A stretch of DNA of 49,285 nucleotides from Nitrospirae bacterium JdFR-85 (GCA_002011745.1 MTOU01000003.1:1-49285); one strand, 5' to 3'. Numbered from the stretch's first letter, positions 25,390-34,622 are shown. Notes: a model not told the origin generated them from the letters alone. A program made the numbers and translations.

Positions 25390-25424
25390 AAAAGGCGGGT
25401 TCTGTGAGAGGACCCGCCTTTTTT
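25390..25424 (+). terminator. Strong intrinsic terminator after the porin
   Basis: The stem runs from GGCGGGTTCT (25394-25403) to AGGACCCGCC (25409-25418), ten pairs with one G-T wobble and a five-base loop, followed by six Ts. The A-run before the stem makes it partly symmetric. Confidence 0.9.
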
Positions 25425-25450
25425 ATGTCTAAAGGAGGGGTTTTGAAAAT

Positions 25451-26764
25451 ATGCATATAGGTATTATAGGTACAGGTTATGTAGGACTGGTTACTGGAGC
25501 ATGTTTTTCAGAATTTGGTGTCTTTGTAACCTGTGTTGACAGAGATGAGAAGAAGATATCCCAGTTAAAGAAAGGGATTGTCCCCTTTTATGAACCTGGG
25601 CTTGAGGAACTTGTGAGGAGGAATCTTCGGGAGGGTAGACTCCATTTCAGCACAAAAATAAAAGATGCTGTAGAGTCTTCATTGGCTGTATTTATTGCGG
25701 TAGGGACACCTCCAAGGGGTGATGGTTCTGCAGACCTGAAATATATTAAGGAGGTTTCAAAAGAGATAGCAAAATATATGGACAGCTACAAGGTGATAGT
25801 AACAAAGAGTACAGTTCCTGTTGGCACTGGTAAAAAGATAAAAGACTGGATCAGTAAAAATCTTAAGAAGGATATAGAGTTTGATATAGCATCAAATCCC
25901 GAATTCCTGCGAGAAGGCTCTGCAATTGAGGACTTTATGAGACCTGACAGGGTTGTAATTGGTGCAGAGAGTCCTCAGGCAGTGGCTATATTAAAGGACC
26001 TTTACAGGCCTCTTTATCTCATTGAGACCCCTTTTGTGATAACCAATATTGAGACTGCGGAACTCATAAAGTATGCCTCTAACTCCTTTCTTGCAACCAA
26101 GATCTCCTTTATTAATGAGATGGCCCTTCTATGTGATAAGATAGGAGCGGATGTGCATGTGGTGGCAAAGGCGATGGGGCTTGACAGGAGAATCGGTCCC
26201 AAGTTTCTTCATCCTGGCCCTGGATATGGTGGTTCATGTTTTCCGAAAGACACAAGAGCATTGATTAGCATCGGAGAATCCCTTGGGGTAGAACTGAAGA
26301 TAGTAAGTGCTGTTGTACAGGTGAACGAGAGGCAGAAGAGGACAATGGTCGAGAGGATAAGATCTGTTATGGGTACTCTGAAAGGAAGAAAGGTTGCCAT
26401 ACTGGGGCTCTCTTTCAAACCCAATACAAATGATATCAGAGAGGCTCCTTCTATGTATATAATTGGAGAGTTGCTTAAAGAGGGTGCAAAACTCTATGCA
26501 TGTGATCCTGTTGCAACAGAGGATATGAAGGCAGTGTATCCAAAGGTGAAATATACCAAGGATGTATATAAGGCTGTGAAGGATGCAGAAGCAGTGGTTC
26601 TGGTTACAGAATGGAATCAGTTTAGAAATATGGATCTTAGAAGAGTTAAAACCTTAATGAAAAAACCCAACTTTTTTGACCTGAGAAATGTATATGAACC
26701 AGAGAGAATGGCCTCTCTGGGATTCAATTACTACTGTGTGGGGCGTAACTTAAAGATGCTTTAA
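25451..26764 (+). CDS. ugd: UDP-glucose 6-dehydrogenase family protein
   Basis: This NAD-dependent enzyme is predicted to oxidise UDP-glucose to UDP-glucuronate (a related UDP-sugar is possible) for polysaccharide synthesis. The N-terminal dinucleotide fold is GIIGTGYVGLVTGACF. The catalytic Cys263 sits in GYGGSCFPKD, and a C-terminal UDP-binding domain follows (LGLSFKPNTNDIREAPS). At 437 residues it is full length. The GGAGGGG ahead of the start is fair. The 3' end overlaps the convergent channel gene by 15 bases. Confidence 0.93.
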   Translation: MHIGIIGTGYVGLVTGACFSEFGVFVTCVDRDEKKISQLKKGIVPFYEPGLEELVRRNLREGRLHFSTKIKDAVESSLAVFIAVGTPPRGDGSADLKYIKEVSKEIAKYMDSYKVIVTKSTVPVGTGKKIKDWISKNLKKDIEFDIASNPEFLREGSAIEDFMRPDRVVIGAESPQAVAILKDLYRPLYLIETPFVITNIETAELIKYASNSFLATKISFINEMALLCDKIGADVHVVAKAMGLDRRIGPKFLHPGPGYGGSCFPKDTRALISIGESLGVELKIVSAVVQVNERQKRTMVERIRSVMGTLKGRKVAILGLSFKPNTNDIREAPSMYIIGELLKEGAKLYACDPVATEDMKAVYPKVKYTKDVYKAVKDAEAVVLVTEWNQFRNMDLRRVKTLMKKPNFFDLRNVYEPERMASLGFNYYCVGRNLKML

Positions 26765-27454
26765 TTCATCCTCTTCTTCCTCTGATTTCCCTTTTAAGGT
26801 CTTTTCAAGATAATCCTTTGCCAAGTCCTTTCCTGCAAGACCGAAAGCAAGCGCAAGAGCAAAAACCATGCCGCCAAAAATTAGACTGAAGGCTATAATT
26901 ACTGTATCCTTGCCAATACCGAGCTGTTCAAGTGCCATTGTGACAGTAAGAACAATTATGCCAGTTTTGACTGTTTTGCTCAATAGCCTTGAGAATTTTA
27001 TACCTGCATTAACCGAGGCTATAAGTACCGCTCTTGCGAAGAAATTACTGAGTATGTAACCAATTGTTATTAAGAATGCTGCTACAAAGAGATTGGGTAA
27101 ATATAGAAAGAACTGTTGAAGGAGATTTTCTACTGCAGGTATTCTCAATGCATACAGTGCCATGATTATAAAATTGATCAATACAAGCCAGAAGAATATT
27201 CTCCCAATCAAGTTGGAAGGGGTATCTTTGACCCCTCCTTTCTGGAGAGCCTCTGTAAGACCAACTCTATGGCAGAATCTATCTGTATTAAGCAATTGGA
27301 GCAGTTTTGTAAGAGCCTTTTTGATTATCCATCCCACAGCAATACCAAGGGCAAGGATTATCAAAGAACTCAGTAGATTAGGCATGAAGTCTACAAGCCT
27401 CTGAAAGAAGTCTCTTAATGGCTCAGTTATTATTTTATTAAATACCCCTTTCAT
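26750..27454 (-). CDS. Small mechanosensitive-channel-like membrane protein
   Basis: This 234-residue protein has four or more hydrophobic helices and repeated conserved-TM-helix units (LLSSLIILALGIAVGWIIKK; FVAAFLITIGYILSNFF). It ends in a glycine-rich helix (FALALAFGLAGKDLAKDYLE) like the pore helix of MscS-family channels. It lacks the cytoplasmic beta domain of MscS, so it is the short CmpX-like type. An acidic tail (KSEEEEDELKHL) follows. It lies 11 bases after the glycosyltransferase on the same strand. Confidence 0.8.
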   Translation of the reverse strand: MKGVFNKIITEPLRDFFQRLVDFMPNLLSSLIILALGIAVGWIIKKALTKLLQLLNTDRFCHRVGLTEALQKGGVKDTPSNLIGRIFFWLVLINFIIMALYALRIPAVENLLQQFFLYLPNLFVAAFLITIGYILSNFFARAVLIASVNAGIKFSRLLSKTVKTGIIVLTVTMALEQLGIGKDTVIIAFSLIFGGMVFALALAFGLAGKDLAKDYLEKTLKGKSEEEEDELKHL

Positions 27455-27465
27455 AATCTCCTCCT

Positions 27466-28743
27466 TTATTCTTCTTCCTCTTCAAACCATCTGTCAAGTA
27501 AATAATCCTTCTCTTTCTCAAATGCTAAGCACAGGTCATCCAGCCGTTTCTCTACCTCATCAGCATTACTCTCCCAGGTTTCTATAATAAAAGATGCTAC
27601 TTTCCCAAGATAAAGTGGTGTAAGTGACTTAATAATATGTTCAGGGCTCATGAGTTTCCGATGATAGGCGACTGCAAAGCTGTATATGATCTCTGCCCAT
27701 ACATCATCTGGGAAACGAAATTTATCAGTGGATAGTTCTTCAAAGGTCTGTAGAAACCACATCAACTCTCCAGGCAAAAATGATTCATAAAGCTGTGAGA
27801 GTTCTTTCACTCCAAGCCTGAACTTATGGAGCATTCCCTCAAGATTTACTTTTATAGGTTCAAGACCAACAGTATAAACAAAGCCAAAAGTAGGCACAGG
27901 TTCAGAACCCTTTATATTTCTCCAGACATGCTGATACTCATCCATTAGGCTGAATGTGGCTCCTACAACCTGGTGTAGCATTACAGACAGATCAGAACCA
28001 GGGTCCTTAGGGTCATGTATCTTTGCACCGAGAAATGCCTGACAGACCTTGAATCCATTGGCAACAGCAGTTGTGGTCATCCAGATGTCTATCCCATAAC
28101 GTGCTACATCCGTATTCCATACATCTTTAGTAAGATAAAAAGAGGCAAGTTTTCCTGAGAAACCAAAATCTCCACCTATTGGTTGCCGAATTCTTTTTCC
28201 ATAAAGTGCCCTTGTGAGGGGATAGACAATGGTGTTTGTTATGGTACCGTCGTATTTATGTCTATGATAATAAGGGGCAACATAGTCATAATCTGCATCG
28301 AGTATGGGTCTCAAAAGCAACTCAATCCACTCAGGTGTGATGCTTCTGAGGTCAGAGTCCACCACTGCACAGGCCTTTGCATTAAGGGCCTTTGCTATCT
28401 CAAAGATTGTTCTGAAGGCGCTCCCCTTGCCAGGAATGCCCTCGTAGGGTGTGACAATCTTATAAAAATTTCCCACTCTGTGTTGAACAAGAATTGAATT
28501 AAGGTCAATAGAAGTCTGCTTTACAATCTCCATTGTTCCATCTGTAGAGCCACCATCAGAGTTTACAAGCAGAGAGCGCATCTGGGGAAAGTACTTGGTC
28601 AGACCTGCCTGAACAGCCCTCACCACATGACCAATTGTCCTGGCATTGTTGTAACTGGGGATGCCTACAAGCAGGTCTACCTCTTTTATCTCTTTGATCT
28701 TTTGTTGAACTTCTTTTCTTAGAAGGACAGTCTGTTCAGGCAT
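27466..28743 (-). CDS. GT-A glycosyltransferase, GpgS/MgS-like
   Basis: This 425-residue cytoplasmic nucleotide-sugar transferase shows GIPSYNNA at 27-34, PGKGSA at 104-109, a metal-binding DSD at 129-131 and QPIGGDFGFSG near 187. This combination is reminiscent of glucosyl-3-phosphoglycerate and mannosylglycerate synthases, which make small compatible solutes. The acceptor cannot be read from sequence. The C-terminal 150 residues are helical and end in five glutamates. It has no Shine-Dalgarno sequence; an extended -10 element lies 11 bases before the ATG. The next gene downstream is a channel-like protein, so osmotic adjustment is a reasonable inference. Confidence 0.75.
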   Translation of the reverse strand: MPEQTVLLRKEVQQKIKEIKEVDLLVGIPSYNNARTIGHVVRAVQAGLTKYFPQMRSLLVNSDGGSTDGTMEIVKQTSIDLNSILVQHRVGNFYKIVTPYEGIPGKGSAFRTIFEIAKALNAKACAVVDSDLRSITPEWIELLLRPILDADYDYVAPYYHRHKYDGTITNTIVYPLTRALYGKRIRQPIGGDFGFSGKLASFYLTKDVWNTDVARYGIDIWMTTTAVANGFKVCQAFLGAKIHDPKDPGSDLSVMLHQVVGATFSLMDEYQHVWRNIKGSEPVPTFGFVYTVGLEPIKVNLEGMLHKFRLGVKELSQLYESFLPGELMWFLQTFEELSTDKFRFPDDVWAEIIYSFAVAYHRKLMSPEHIIKSLTPLYLGKVASFIIETWESNADEVEKRLDDLCLAFEKEKDYLLDRWFEEEEE

Positions 28744-28754
28744 AGATATTAAGT

Positions 28755-28763
28755 ATTATACCA
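28755..28763 (-). promoter_or_regulatory. Extended -10 element of the glycosyltransferase gene
   Basis: On the minus strand TGGTATAAT is a perfect TGn-TATAAT, with 11 bases to the ATG (28743). The predicted leader is four or five bases. The divergent partner element is at 28781-28789. Confidence 0.5.
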
Positions 28764-28780
28764 GAAAGTAATCCTCTTTT

Positions 28781-28789
28781 TGATATAAT
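28781..28789 (+). promoter_or_regulatory. Extended -10 element of the radical SAM gene
   Basis: TGATATAAT is a perfect TGn-TATAAT. Only six bases separate it from the ATG at 28796, so the expected transcript start is the A of the start codon itself. No -35 box is visible at the right distance, and no Shine-Dalgarno sequence is present. Confidence 0.55.
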
Positions 28790-28795
28790 CCTTTC

Positions 28796-30121
28796 ATGAA
28801 ACAGAGATACAACTTTCTTCTTATAAATCCCTGGATATATGATTTTGCAGCAGTGAATATGTGGGCAAGGCCTATGGGGCTTCTGAAGGTGGCAGAGTTT
28901 CTTTCTTCTTACAATGTTACGCTTTACTTTATAGACTGTCTTGACAGCTTTCGTATAAAAAGATTCAATATGGGTAAGTATCCAAAAGAGCCTTTGCCAG
29001 CGCCTCCAATACTAAAAGGGATAAAGAGAAGGTATGGAAGGTATGGAATCTCAGAGCATGAGTTCCTTAAAAAGATTAAAGAAATACCTTCTCCTTATGT
29101 AGTGCTTGTGACAGGTATAATGACTTACTGGTATCCAGGAGTAAAAAGAGTGATCCAGTTGTGTAAAGAGGTCCACCCCGATGTGCCTTTAATACTTGGT
29201 GGCATATATCCCACTTTAATGAGCACTCATGCAGAGGTAGAGACAGGAGCTGACTTCATCTACACTGGAAGAGTTGACACAAAACTACTGGCCATGCTTG
29301 AGTCAATAGGGATAAAACTGGAGAAAGCTACAGAAAAAAGGCCTTATTACAGACTGGGTTTTTATAAAAGGATGGGCTATGCTCCACTGCTCACATCCGA
29401 GGGCTGCCCCTTCAGGTGTAGTTATTGTGCTTCAGGGATCCTGTGGAGGGAGTTCAGACAGAGGCCGGTAGAGGAGGTGCTCAGGGAAATAGAGGAACTT
29501 GTAGAGATTGGTGTAAGAGACTTTGCCTTTTATGATGATGCGCTTCTGTACAGAAGAGAGGAGCATATAAAACCTCTACTGAAGGGGTTAAGGAAGATAT
29601 TACAGAGACTTCCCTCCCATAGAAGACCAAGGTTTCATACTCCGAATGGTCTTCATGCCAGGTATCTTGATTCTGAGATAGCCCATCTTATGCGAGAGAC
29701 AGGGTTTAAGACCATAAGGATGGGGCTTGAGACGGTGAATCCAGAAAGGCAGCGTATAATCGGTGGAAAAGTATATAATGAGGAACTAAGACAATCAGTA
29801 GCATATCTGAAGGAGGCAGGTTTCAAAAAAGAGGAGATCGGGGTGTATCTGATGTATGGATTGCCTGGACAGCATCTGGAAGAAGTGTGGGAGGGTGTAA
29901 AGTTTATTATGAGACTTGGTGTAAGGGTGTATCTTGCTGAGTACTCTCCAATACCAGGTACAGAGGACTGGAGAATGTTGGTTGACAAGGGAGTAATAAA
30001 GGAGGACATTGACCCTCTTTTGACGAACAACACCGTCTTTTCACTCCTTTTTTCAGGTTACAGTGAAGAGGACATAAAGAGACTGAAGGACTTTGTCCTG
30101 GAATACAACCGTGCTGATTAA
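28796..30121 (+). CDS. B12-binding-domain radical SAM protein
   Basis: This 441-residue enzyme has an N-terminal cobalamin-binding-like domain (about 1-170, VVLVTGIMTYWYPGV; LILGGIYPTLMS). The radical SAM core carries the cluster motif CPFRCSYC with C204, C208 and C211. Conserved core parts include FYDDALL and GLETVNPERQ. Members of this large class methylate or rearrange unactivated carbons, or modify RNA or lipids; the substrate here is unknown. It lies between a glycosyltransferase and RNA-processing genes, which gives no strong hint. The 3' end overlaps the convergent methylase gene by four bases. Confidence 0.85.
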   Translation: MKQRYNFLLINPWIYDFAAVNMWARPMGLLKVAEFLSSYNVTLYFIDCLDSFRIKRFNMGKYPKEPLPAPPILKGIKRRYGRYGISEHEFLKKIKEIPSPYVVLVTGIMTYWYPGVKRVIQLCKEVHPDVPLILGGIYPTLMSTHAEVETGADFIYTGRVDTKLLAMLESIGIKLEKATEKRPYYRLGFYKRMGYAPLLTSEGCPFRCSYCASGILWREFRQRPVEEVLREIEELVEIGVRDFAFYDDALLYRREEHIKPLLKGLRKILQRLPSHRRPRFHTPNGLHARYLDSEIAHLMRETGFKTIRMGLETVNPERQRIIGGKVYNEELRQSVAYLKEAGFKKEEIGVYLMYGLPGQHLEEVWEGVKFIMRLGVRVYLAEYSPIPGTEDWRMLVDKGVIKEDIDPLLTNNTVFSLLFSGYSEEDIKRLKDFVLEYNRAD

Positions 30122-30843
30122 GAAAGCATCTGTCTTACTTCTTCAGTATACTCACCTTTACTGCTGTAGACAATCAGTGGATGTTCCAGCCTTAGTTCAA
30201 TACCTCCATTTTTTACTGCCTCCACAAGAACCATTGTGGCATTCCTGTGAAGTAAGGGATATATGGGCCTTATCCGTTTTGGTTCAAGCCTCTGGTTCCT
30301 CATGAGAGAGACGAGTTCTCCCATTCTCTGGGCATGATAGATGATATAGAAATAGCCCCTATTTTTAAGTATAGATGAGCAGACACAGAGTAGTTCTTCA
30401 AGAGTGAGTGTAAGCTCATGTCTTGCAAGGGCTCTTTCATCATAAGGACTGACTGCTCCTGTGCCTGAAGCCCTAAAAGGTGGATTTGTAACCACCATAT
30501 CATATCTCTCTCTATGTTCGCCCTGTATATCCCTGATGTCTCTTCTGAATGCCTCTACTCTTTTGTCCAGTCCATTTAGGGTTATATTGGTTTTACAAAG
30601 TTCGTAGAGGCTGTCTTGGATCTCGTAGAGGTGGACAGTGGTCCATGGAAAGGATTTTGCTATGATGAGCCCTATTACTCCGGAGCCGGCTCCAAGATCG
30701 GCTATTAGCTTTATTCTTTTATGAACCTTTACAAATCTTGCAAGCAGAATAGCATCAAGAGAAAATCTGTATCCTTTTTTCCTTTGGTAAAGTTTGATAT
30801 TACAAATGCTGTCAAGTGTAAGATCATCCATCCTTTTTTGCAA
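30118..30843 (-). CDS. tRNA1(Val) adenine-37 N6-methyltransferase-like protein
   Basis: This 241-residue class I SAM-dependent methyltransferase resembles TrmN6 (YfiC). The N-terminal segment KLYQRKKGYRFSLDAILLA is typical of that family. The SAM motif is IADLGAGSGVIGLI and the catalytic motif is VVTNPPFRASG, the NPPF signature of N6-adenine methylases. The ATG at 30843 overlaps the upstream RNase HI-family gene by 20 bases; a second Met at 30831 is an alternative start. Confidence 0.85.
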   Translation of the reverse strand: MQKRMDDLTLDSICNIKLYQRKKGYRFSLDAILLARFVKVHKRIKLIADLGAGSGVIGLIIAKSFPWTTVHLYEIQDSLYELCKTNITLNGLDKRVEAFRRDIRDIQGEHRERYDMVVTNPPFRASGTGAVSPYDERALARHELTLTLEELLCVCSSILKNRGYFYIIYHAQRMGELVSLMRNQRLEPKRIRPIYPLLHRNATMVLVEAVKNGGIELRLEHPLIVYSSKGEYTEEVRQMLS

Positions 30844-31255
30844 GTCTGATTCCTTCTTTTGAGAGTCTGTCGGCTTCAGTGTTTACATCTCTTGGGATAT
30901 GTTGTATCTCGCTGCTGGAGAACTTCTGAAGCAGTGAGAGGGTCTTTCTGTAAAGGGGCTGAAGTCTCTCATTTTTTACCTTGTAAAGACCCTTTAGCTG
31001 TTTTACCACGAGTTCTGAATCAAGCATCACCTTTACTCTTTGAGCCCCCATGCTGAGGGCCATCTCTAAAGCCTTTATAAGTGCGGTGTACTCTGCTACA
31101 TTATTGGTGGTAATACCAATATGCTCAGAGAGGGTAGCCTTTTTGTTGTCCATCACCACAACAACACCAATTCCTGCAGGGCCGGGATTACCACTGGATG
31201 CACCATCTGCATACACGATAGCAGTTTTGCTGATAGAATGGCTATCTTTTGGCAT
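30824..31255 (-). CDS. Ribonuclease HI family protein
   Basis: This 143-residue protein with RNase H fold has catalytic acids in YADGASSGNPGPAG (Asp), NNVAEYTALIKAL (Glu), MLDSELVVKQL (Asp) and NTEADRLSKEG (Asp). It belongs to the short class lacking the basic handle of E. coli RnhA. The ATG overlaps the stop of the upstream zinc-ribbon gene (TAATG). Together with rnhB at 22613 the window carries genes of both RNase H types. Confidence 0.88.
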   Translation of the reverse strand: MPKDSHSISKTAIVYADGASSGNPGPAGIGVVVVMDNKKATLSEHIGITTNNVAEYTALIKALEMALSMGAQRVKVMLDSELVVKQLKGLYKVKNERLQPLYRKTLSLLQKFSSSEIQHIPRDVNTEADRLSKEGIRLAKKDG

Positions 31256-31959
31256 TAATTCTTGCGATAAAGGAATCTACCACACTGGGGACAGGTGAAG
31301 AGCTCTTCTCTGATTTTCAGTTCTACATAAAGCTGTGGAGGTATACTCATATAACATCCCTGACAGACCTCATCCTTTGCCTCGGCCACTGCTACACCAT
31401 TGCCCTTCTCAAGGAGATTCATATAGATGGAGTACACTTCTTTATCGAGATTACTTATAATGGAGTTTCTCTTCTTGAGCAAATCAGATACCTCTTTTTC
31501 AAGTAGTGCCTTCCTGTCTTCTATCTCCTTCTGTTGCTTGGTTATCTTTTCTTTCTCATTCTGGATCTCACTCTGGATCTGTTTCATATTTCTGTTGAGT
31601 TCGTCTGCTTTTTCCATAAGATAGAGAATATCATCCTCAATGAGGTATTTCTTCTTTTCAGCCCTTTCTATCTCTTTAATATGTGCCTGATACTCTTCAT
31701 TTGTCTTTATCTCAGAGGTCCTCGCCTTTAGCTTTTCAATCTTATCAATGGCTTCTTGAAGCTCTATCTCTTTCTGTCTCCGCTTTTTTTCTATAGCCTC
31801 TGCCTTTGTTTTTACCTCTCTGAATCGTTCTTCAACTGAAGAGATAGCCCTTTCGAGTTTTTTAAGTTCAGAAGGGATAGCCTCTATCTCCCGCCTTTTC
31901 TGGATGATTAGAGAATCAATCTCCTGAAGAGCTATAAGGTGGGTGAGGGTCTGATTCAT
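31255..31959 (-). CDS. C4-type zinc-ribbon coiled-coil protein (CdsZ/DUF164 family)
   Basis: This 234-residue protein consists of a long coiled coil (about 10-175, rich in Lys and Glu) followed by a zinc ribbon with CQGC near 201 and CPQC near 226, and the family stretch CYMSIPPQLYVELK. Such proteins are widespread and often sit beside RNase HI-like genes, as here. Their molecular role is not settled. It starts the three-gene run 31959-30118. Confidence 0.85.
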   Translation of the reverse strand: MNQTLTHLIALQEIDSLIIQKRREIEAIPSELKKLERAISSVEERFREVKTKAEAIEKKRRQKEIELQEAIDKIEKLKARTSEIKTNEEYQAHIKEIERAEKKKYLIEDDILYLMEKADELNRNMKQIQSEIQNEKEKITKQQKEIEDRKALLEKEVSDLLKKRNSIISNLDKEVYSIYMNLLEKGNGVAVAEAKDEVCQGCYMSIPPQLYVELKIREELFTCPQCGRFLYRKN

Positions 31960-32058
31960 TTCTGTATTAACTCCGGCACCTTTCTTTCAATACTCAACCT
32001 TATCCTACACTCCATTCACTTTGTAGCATCTACACCTGAAACCAGAATAGACACCTTA

Positions 32059-32135
32059 TGGTGGGCCCACCAGGACTCGAACCTGGGACCAACCGGTTAT
32101 GAGCCGGTAGCTCTAACCAGCTGAGCTATGGGCCC
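32059..32135 (-). tRNA. tRNA with CAT anticodon (elongator Met, or Ile2)
   Basis: Read on the minus strand, acceptor GGGCCCA pairs with TGGGCCC. The anticodon stem is ACCGG/CCGGT around loop CTCATAA, with CAT at plus positions 32099-32101. The T arm is normal and CCA is encoded, giving 77 nucleotides. The fully paired acceptor and the lack of three G-C pairs next to the loop exclude the initiator tRNA. Elongator Met and lysidine-modified Ile2 cannot be separated with certainty by eye. Confidence 0.93.
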
Positions 32136-32150
32136 TTCTCAAATAACTAT

Positions 32151-32178
32151 TTTATAAAAAATTCAATCACTATGGCAA
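32151..32178 (-). promoter_or_regulatory. Promoter of the CAT tRNA
   Basis: On the minus strand TTGCCA (32173-32178), 16 bases and TATAAA (32151-32156) form a fair promoter. Transcription would start near 32144, about nine bases before the tRNA 5' end. Confidence 0.45.
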
Positions 32179-32182
32179 GTTA

Positions 32183-32869
32183 TTACTTGTTCTGTTGTCT
32201 TTTAATCTGCTTCAGGCGGGCTTGAGCCTTAACTGCTGTGTTGGTTCCAGGAGCCAGTTTTATAACCCAGCGGTACCCCTTTTCTGCCTCTTCAATGTCT
32301 CCTAGGTGGAGCTTTGCCTCTGAGTAAATATATAGAAAGTAGGGGTTATCAATTTTTCCTGTTTCTATAAATCTACGGATACGATGATAATGTATCTCAA
32401 TTATCCTTTTCCACATTTTCTTGGAATAATAATATGTACTAAGAAGACTCTCTATTCTATTTCTCACAGAAGAAGATGGATACTTCATTATGAACTCCTT
32501 GTATGTTCTCTCTGCCCTGTCCAGTTGAGGAGGTTTGTAGTCCCTGAGATAGAGGATTATGAGGTAGACATAACTCTCCTCTGTAAGAGGAGATTGAGGA
32601 TACTCTTTTATTATCTTCTGGTACAAGGCCTCTATCTTTTTTATACTTTCAGGAGTAAGAGGCCCTTTCTCTCTGATTTCAAGAACCTTTTTGAACACTT
32701 CAAGAGATGCCTTCCTCTGTTCCTCAAGAGATAAGGTCATTTTTGTTGTGTCCTCTACAGTGGTGGTCTTCCTCTCTGTGGGAGTCTCAGGAGTACCCTG
32801 CCTTGAAACAGAAGGTAGGCATCCTGTGAGGATTATAACAAAGAGATATATCAGATATTTTTCTCTCAT
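32183..32869 (-). CDS. Lipoprotein with TPR-like helical repeats
   Basis: This 228-residue protein begins with a lipoprotein signal (MREKYLIYLFVIILTGC; lipobox LTGC). A Ser/Thr/Pro-rich linker follows, then helical repeats (ALYQKIIKEYPQSPLTEESY; YKEFIMKYPSSSVRNRIE; AEKGYRWVIKLAP) like those of outer-membrane assembly lipoproteins and TPR scaffolds. I place the start at 32869 because the signal peptide begins there; the longer frame to 32977 runs back over the previous gene. It follows the TPR membrane protein by 22 bases. Its role is not known. Confidence 0.75.
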   Translation of the reverse strand: MREKYLIYLFVIILTGCLPSVSRQGTPETPTERKTTTVEDTTKMTLSLEEQRKASLEVFKKVLEIREKGPLTPESIKKIEALYQKIIKEYPQSPLTEESYVYLIILYLRDYKPPQLDRAERTYKEFIMKYPSSSVRNRIESLLSTYYYSKKMWKRIIEIHYHRIRRFIETGKIDNPYFLYIYSEAKLHLGDIEEAEKGYRWVIKLAPGTNTAVKAQARLKQIKRQQNK

Positions 32870-32891
32870 GAGTTCTTTAATCTTAACACTA

Positions 32892-34622
32892 TTATTTAGA
32901 TAGAGTCTTAAGTGCCTGTATGGCCCTTTTGTATCCAAGATCTGCAGCCTTTCTGAAGTCCTCCATCGCCTTATCATGGAGTCCCTGACTCAGGTACCCT
33001 AATCCCCGATGATAGTATGCCTTACCAAAATCAGGTTTCAACTTTATTGCTCTGTTCAGGGTTTCAATTGCTTTCTGGTAGTTGCCAAGTTTACCATAGG
33101 CAATACCAAGATTGTAATAATATATCCCTTCTTCAGGATGGAGTTTTATTACCTTCTGGAGGATCTCAATAGCCTGCTGGTGAAATCCCAGTTTTCCATA
33201 TGCTATGGCAAGATTGTTATAATTGTCAGGGTTTCTTGGGTTCAATTCAATCGCTTTTTTGAGATAAAAGATTGCTTTTTTATACTGTCCAGTCTTTCCA
33301 TAGGCCACTCCCAGGTTTGTATAAGCCATTGCTACATCCGGATATCTCTTGAGTTCTGTATACCATAAAGTAAAAGGGTCATGCCAGATGCTTGTCTGTT
33401 TCACAGTAAGAAATGCTAAGGTGAATATTATAGTCAGTGCTAAAACCCTTGCCCCTAAAACAAGAGATTCTTTCCAGAAGGGGCTGCCTTTCAAGATATG
33501 AGATGCTCCAAGTCCTATAAGAAGGAAAGGTCCAAGGGATGGGAGATAGGTGTATCTGTCTGCTGCTGACTGGACACCCACCTGTATAATACCAAGCACA
33601 GGTAGTAGCGTTATCAGATAGTAAGCCCAAAGGATGAGAAGCCATTTTATGTTTCTCTTCCATAATAGAACACAGAGAGTTGTTATACCAATGACTATCA
33701 GAAGAGAGCCTCCGAACTCAAGGGAAAGAAAGGATACATTTTGGGGATAAGGGTATACAGGGCTTAACCCCATGGGTAAGAGCATTTTGTAGAGGTAGAA
33801 GACAATGCCTCTTGTAGCAACAAGTAGTCTTGTTGTAAATGGGTGGGCCTCAAGGGGCAAAAGGCCACCTCCTGCCTCTTGGGCGATAATGGTAACAACA
33901 GAAGATGCACCACTTAAAAGTACAAAGGGGAGTTTTTCGGAAAACTCTCTTCTTATGTTAAACCTCTTCAGAGGATAGATGTCAAGAAGAATCAATACCA
34001 CTGGTAGACTCACAGCCATTGGTTTGCTCAGAAGAGCAAGTATGAAGCAGAAGAGACTTAATAGGTAGTATTTTTTCTGGTGTTTCTCTGTATACTCCAG
34101 ATACCATAAGAGTGTGGATATATAGAAAAATCCACATAAGAGGTCTTTCCTTTCAGAGACCCAGACTACTGATTCGACCCGTAGAGGATGGATCCCGAAA
34201 AGCAGTCCTGTTAATACAGCAACCAGAATATAGTTTGTCTTTCCAGAGAGTGTCTTTTTCTTGTAGGTGAGGAGTCTGTAAATGAGTAGCACTATAAGCA
34301 GGGTGTTGATTGAATGGATAATTATACTTGTCAAATGATGTCCTAAGGGGTTTAAACCCCATATAGCATAGTCTATGGCATGAGAAAGCCATGTGAGAGG
34401 ATGATAGTTTGAGGCATGGAAGGTGGTGAACATCCATTTGAGAGATTCCAGATTCAGCTTTGTGATATTTGGATTCTCGTATATATATTGACCATCATCC
34501 CAGTTTACAAAGCCGTTCTGCAAGGCAGGCAAAAAGACCACAAAGGTTATGGCTGCCACAGCAGCCGCTGCAAAGGGAAGGATTCTTTTGTTCACTAAGC
34601 CAGTAAAGTCTTCTTTTTTCAT
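32892..34622 (-). CDS. Polytopic membrane protein with C-terminal TPRs (GT-C/TMTC-like)
   Basis: This 576-residue protein has about ten or eleven membrane helices in residues 1-410. The first outer loop has an acidic pair ([16 protein letters not shown]) like GT-C-fold sugar transferases of the PMT/TMTC type, which use lipid-linked sugars. About four TPR units follow (for example [20 protein letters not shown] and [20 protein letters not shown]), nearly identical in places. A glycosyltransferase role using the polyprenyl-phosphate sugar made by the upstream DPM1-like enzyme is plausible. The start overlaps that gene by four bases. Confidence 0.75.
   Translation of the reverse strand: MKKEDFTGLVNKRILPFAAAAVAAITFVVFLPALQNGFVNWDDGQYIYENPNITKLNLESLKWMFTTFHASNYHPLTWLSHAIDYAIWGLNPLGHHLTSIIIHSINTLLIVLLIYRLLTYKKKTLSGKTNYILVAVLTGLLFGIHPLRVESVVWVSERKDLLCGFFYISTLLWYLEYTEKHQKKYYLLSLFCFILALLSKPMAVSLPVVLILLDIYPLKRFNIRREFSEKLPFVLLSGASSVVTIIAQEAGGGLLPLEAHPFTTRLLVATRGIVFYLYKMLLPMGLSPVYPYPQNVSFLSLEFGGSLLIVIGITTLCVLLWKRNIKWLLILWAYYLITLLPVLGIIQVGVQSAADRYTYLPSLGPFLLIGLGASHILKGSPFWKESLVLGARVLALTIIFTLAFLTVKQTSIWHDPFTLWYTELKRYPDVAMAYTNLGVAYGKTGQYKKAIFYLKKAIELNPRNPDNYNNLAIAYGKLGFHQQAIEILQKVIKLHPEEGIYYYNLGIAYGKLGNYQKAIETLNRAIKLKPDFGKAYYHRGLGYLSQGLHDKAMEDFRKAADLGYKRAIQALKTLSK

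Noticed and set aside
31939-32124. Plus-strand open frame reading HQDSNLGPTGYEPVALT near its end
   Set aside because: It is the reverse strand of the CAT tRNA; this peptide is a known artefact of translating tRNA genes.
32892-33368. DNA-level tandem repeat or CRISPR-like array
   Set aside because: The periodic similarity comes from TPR units in the protein; copies diverge at the DNA level and there are no spacers.
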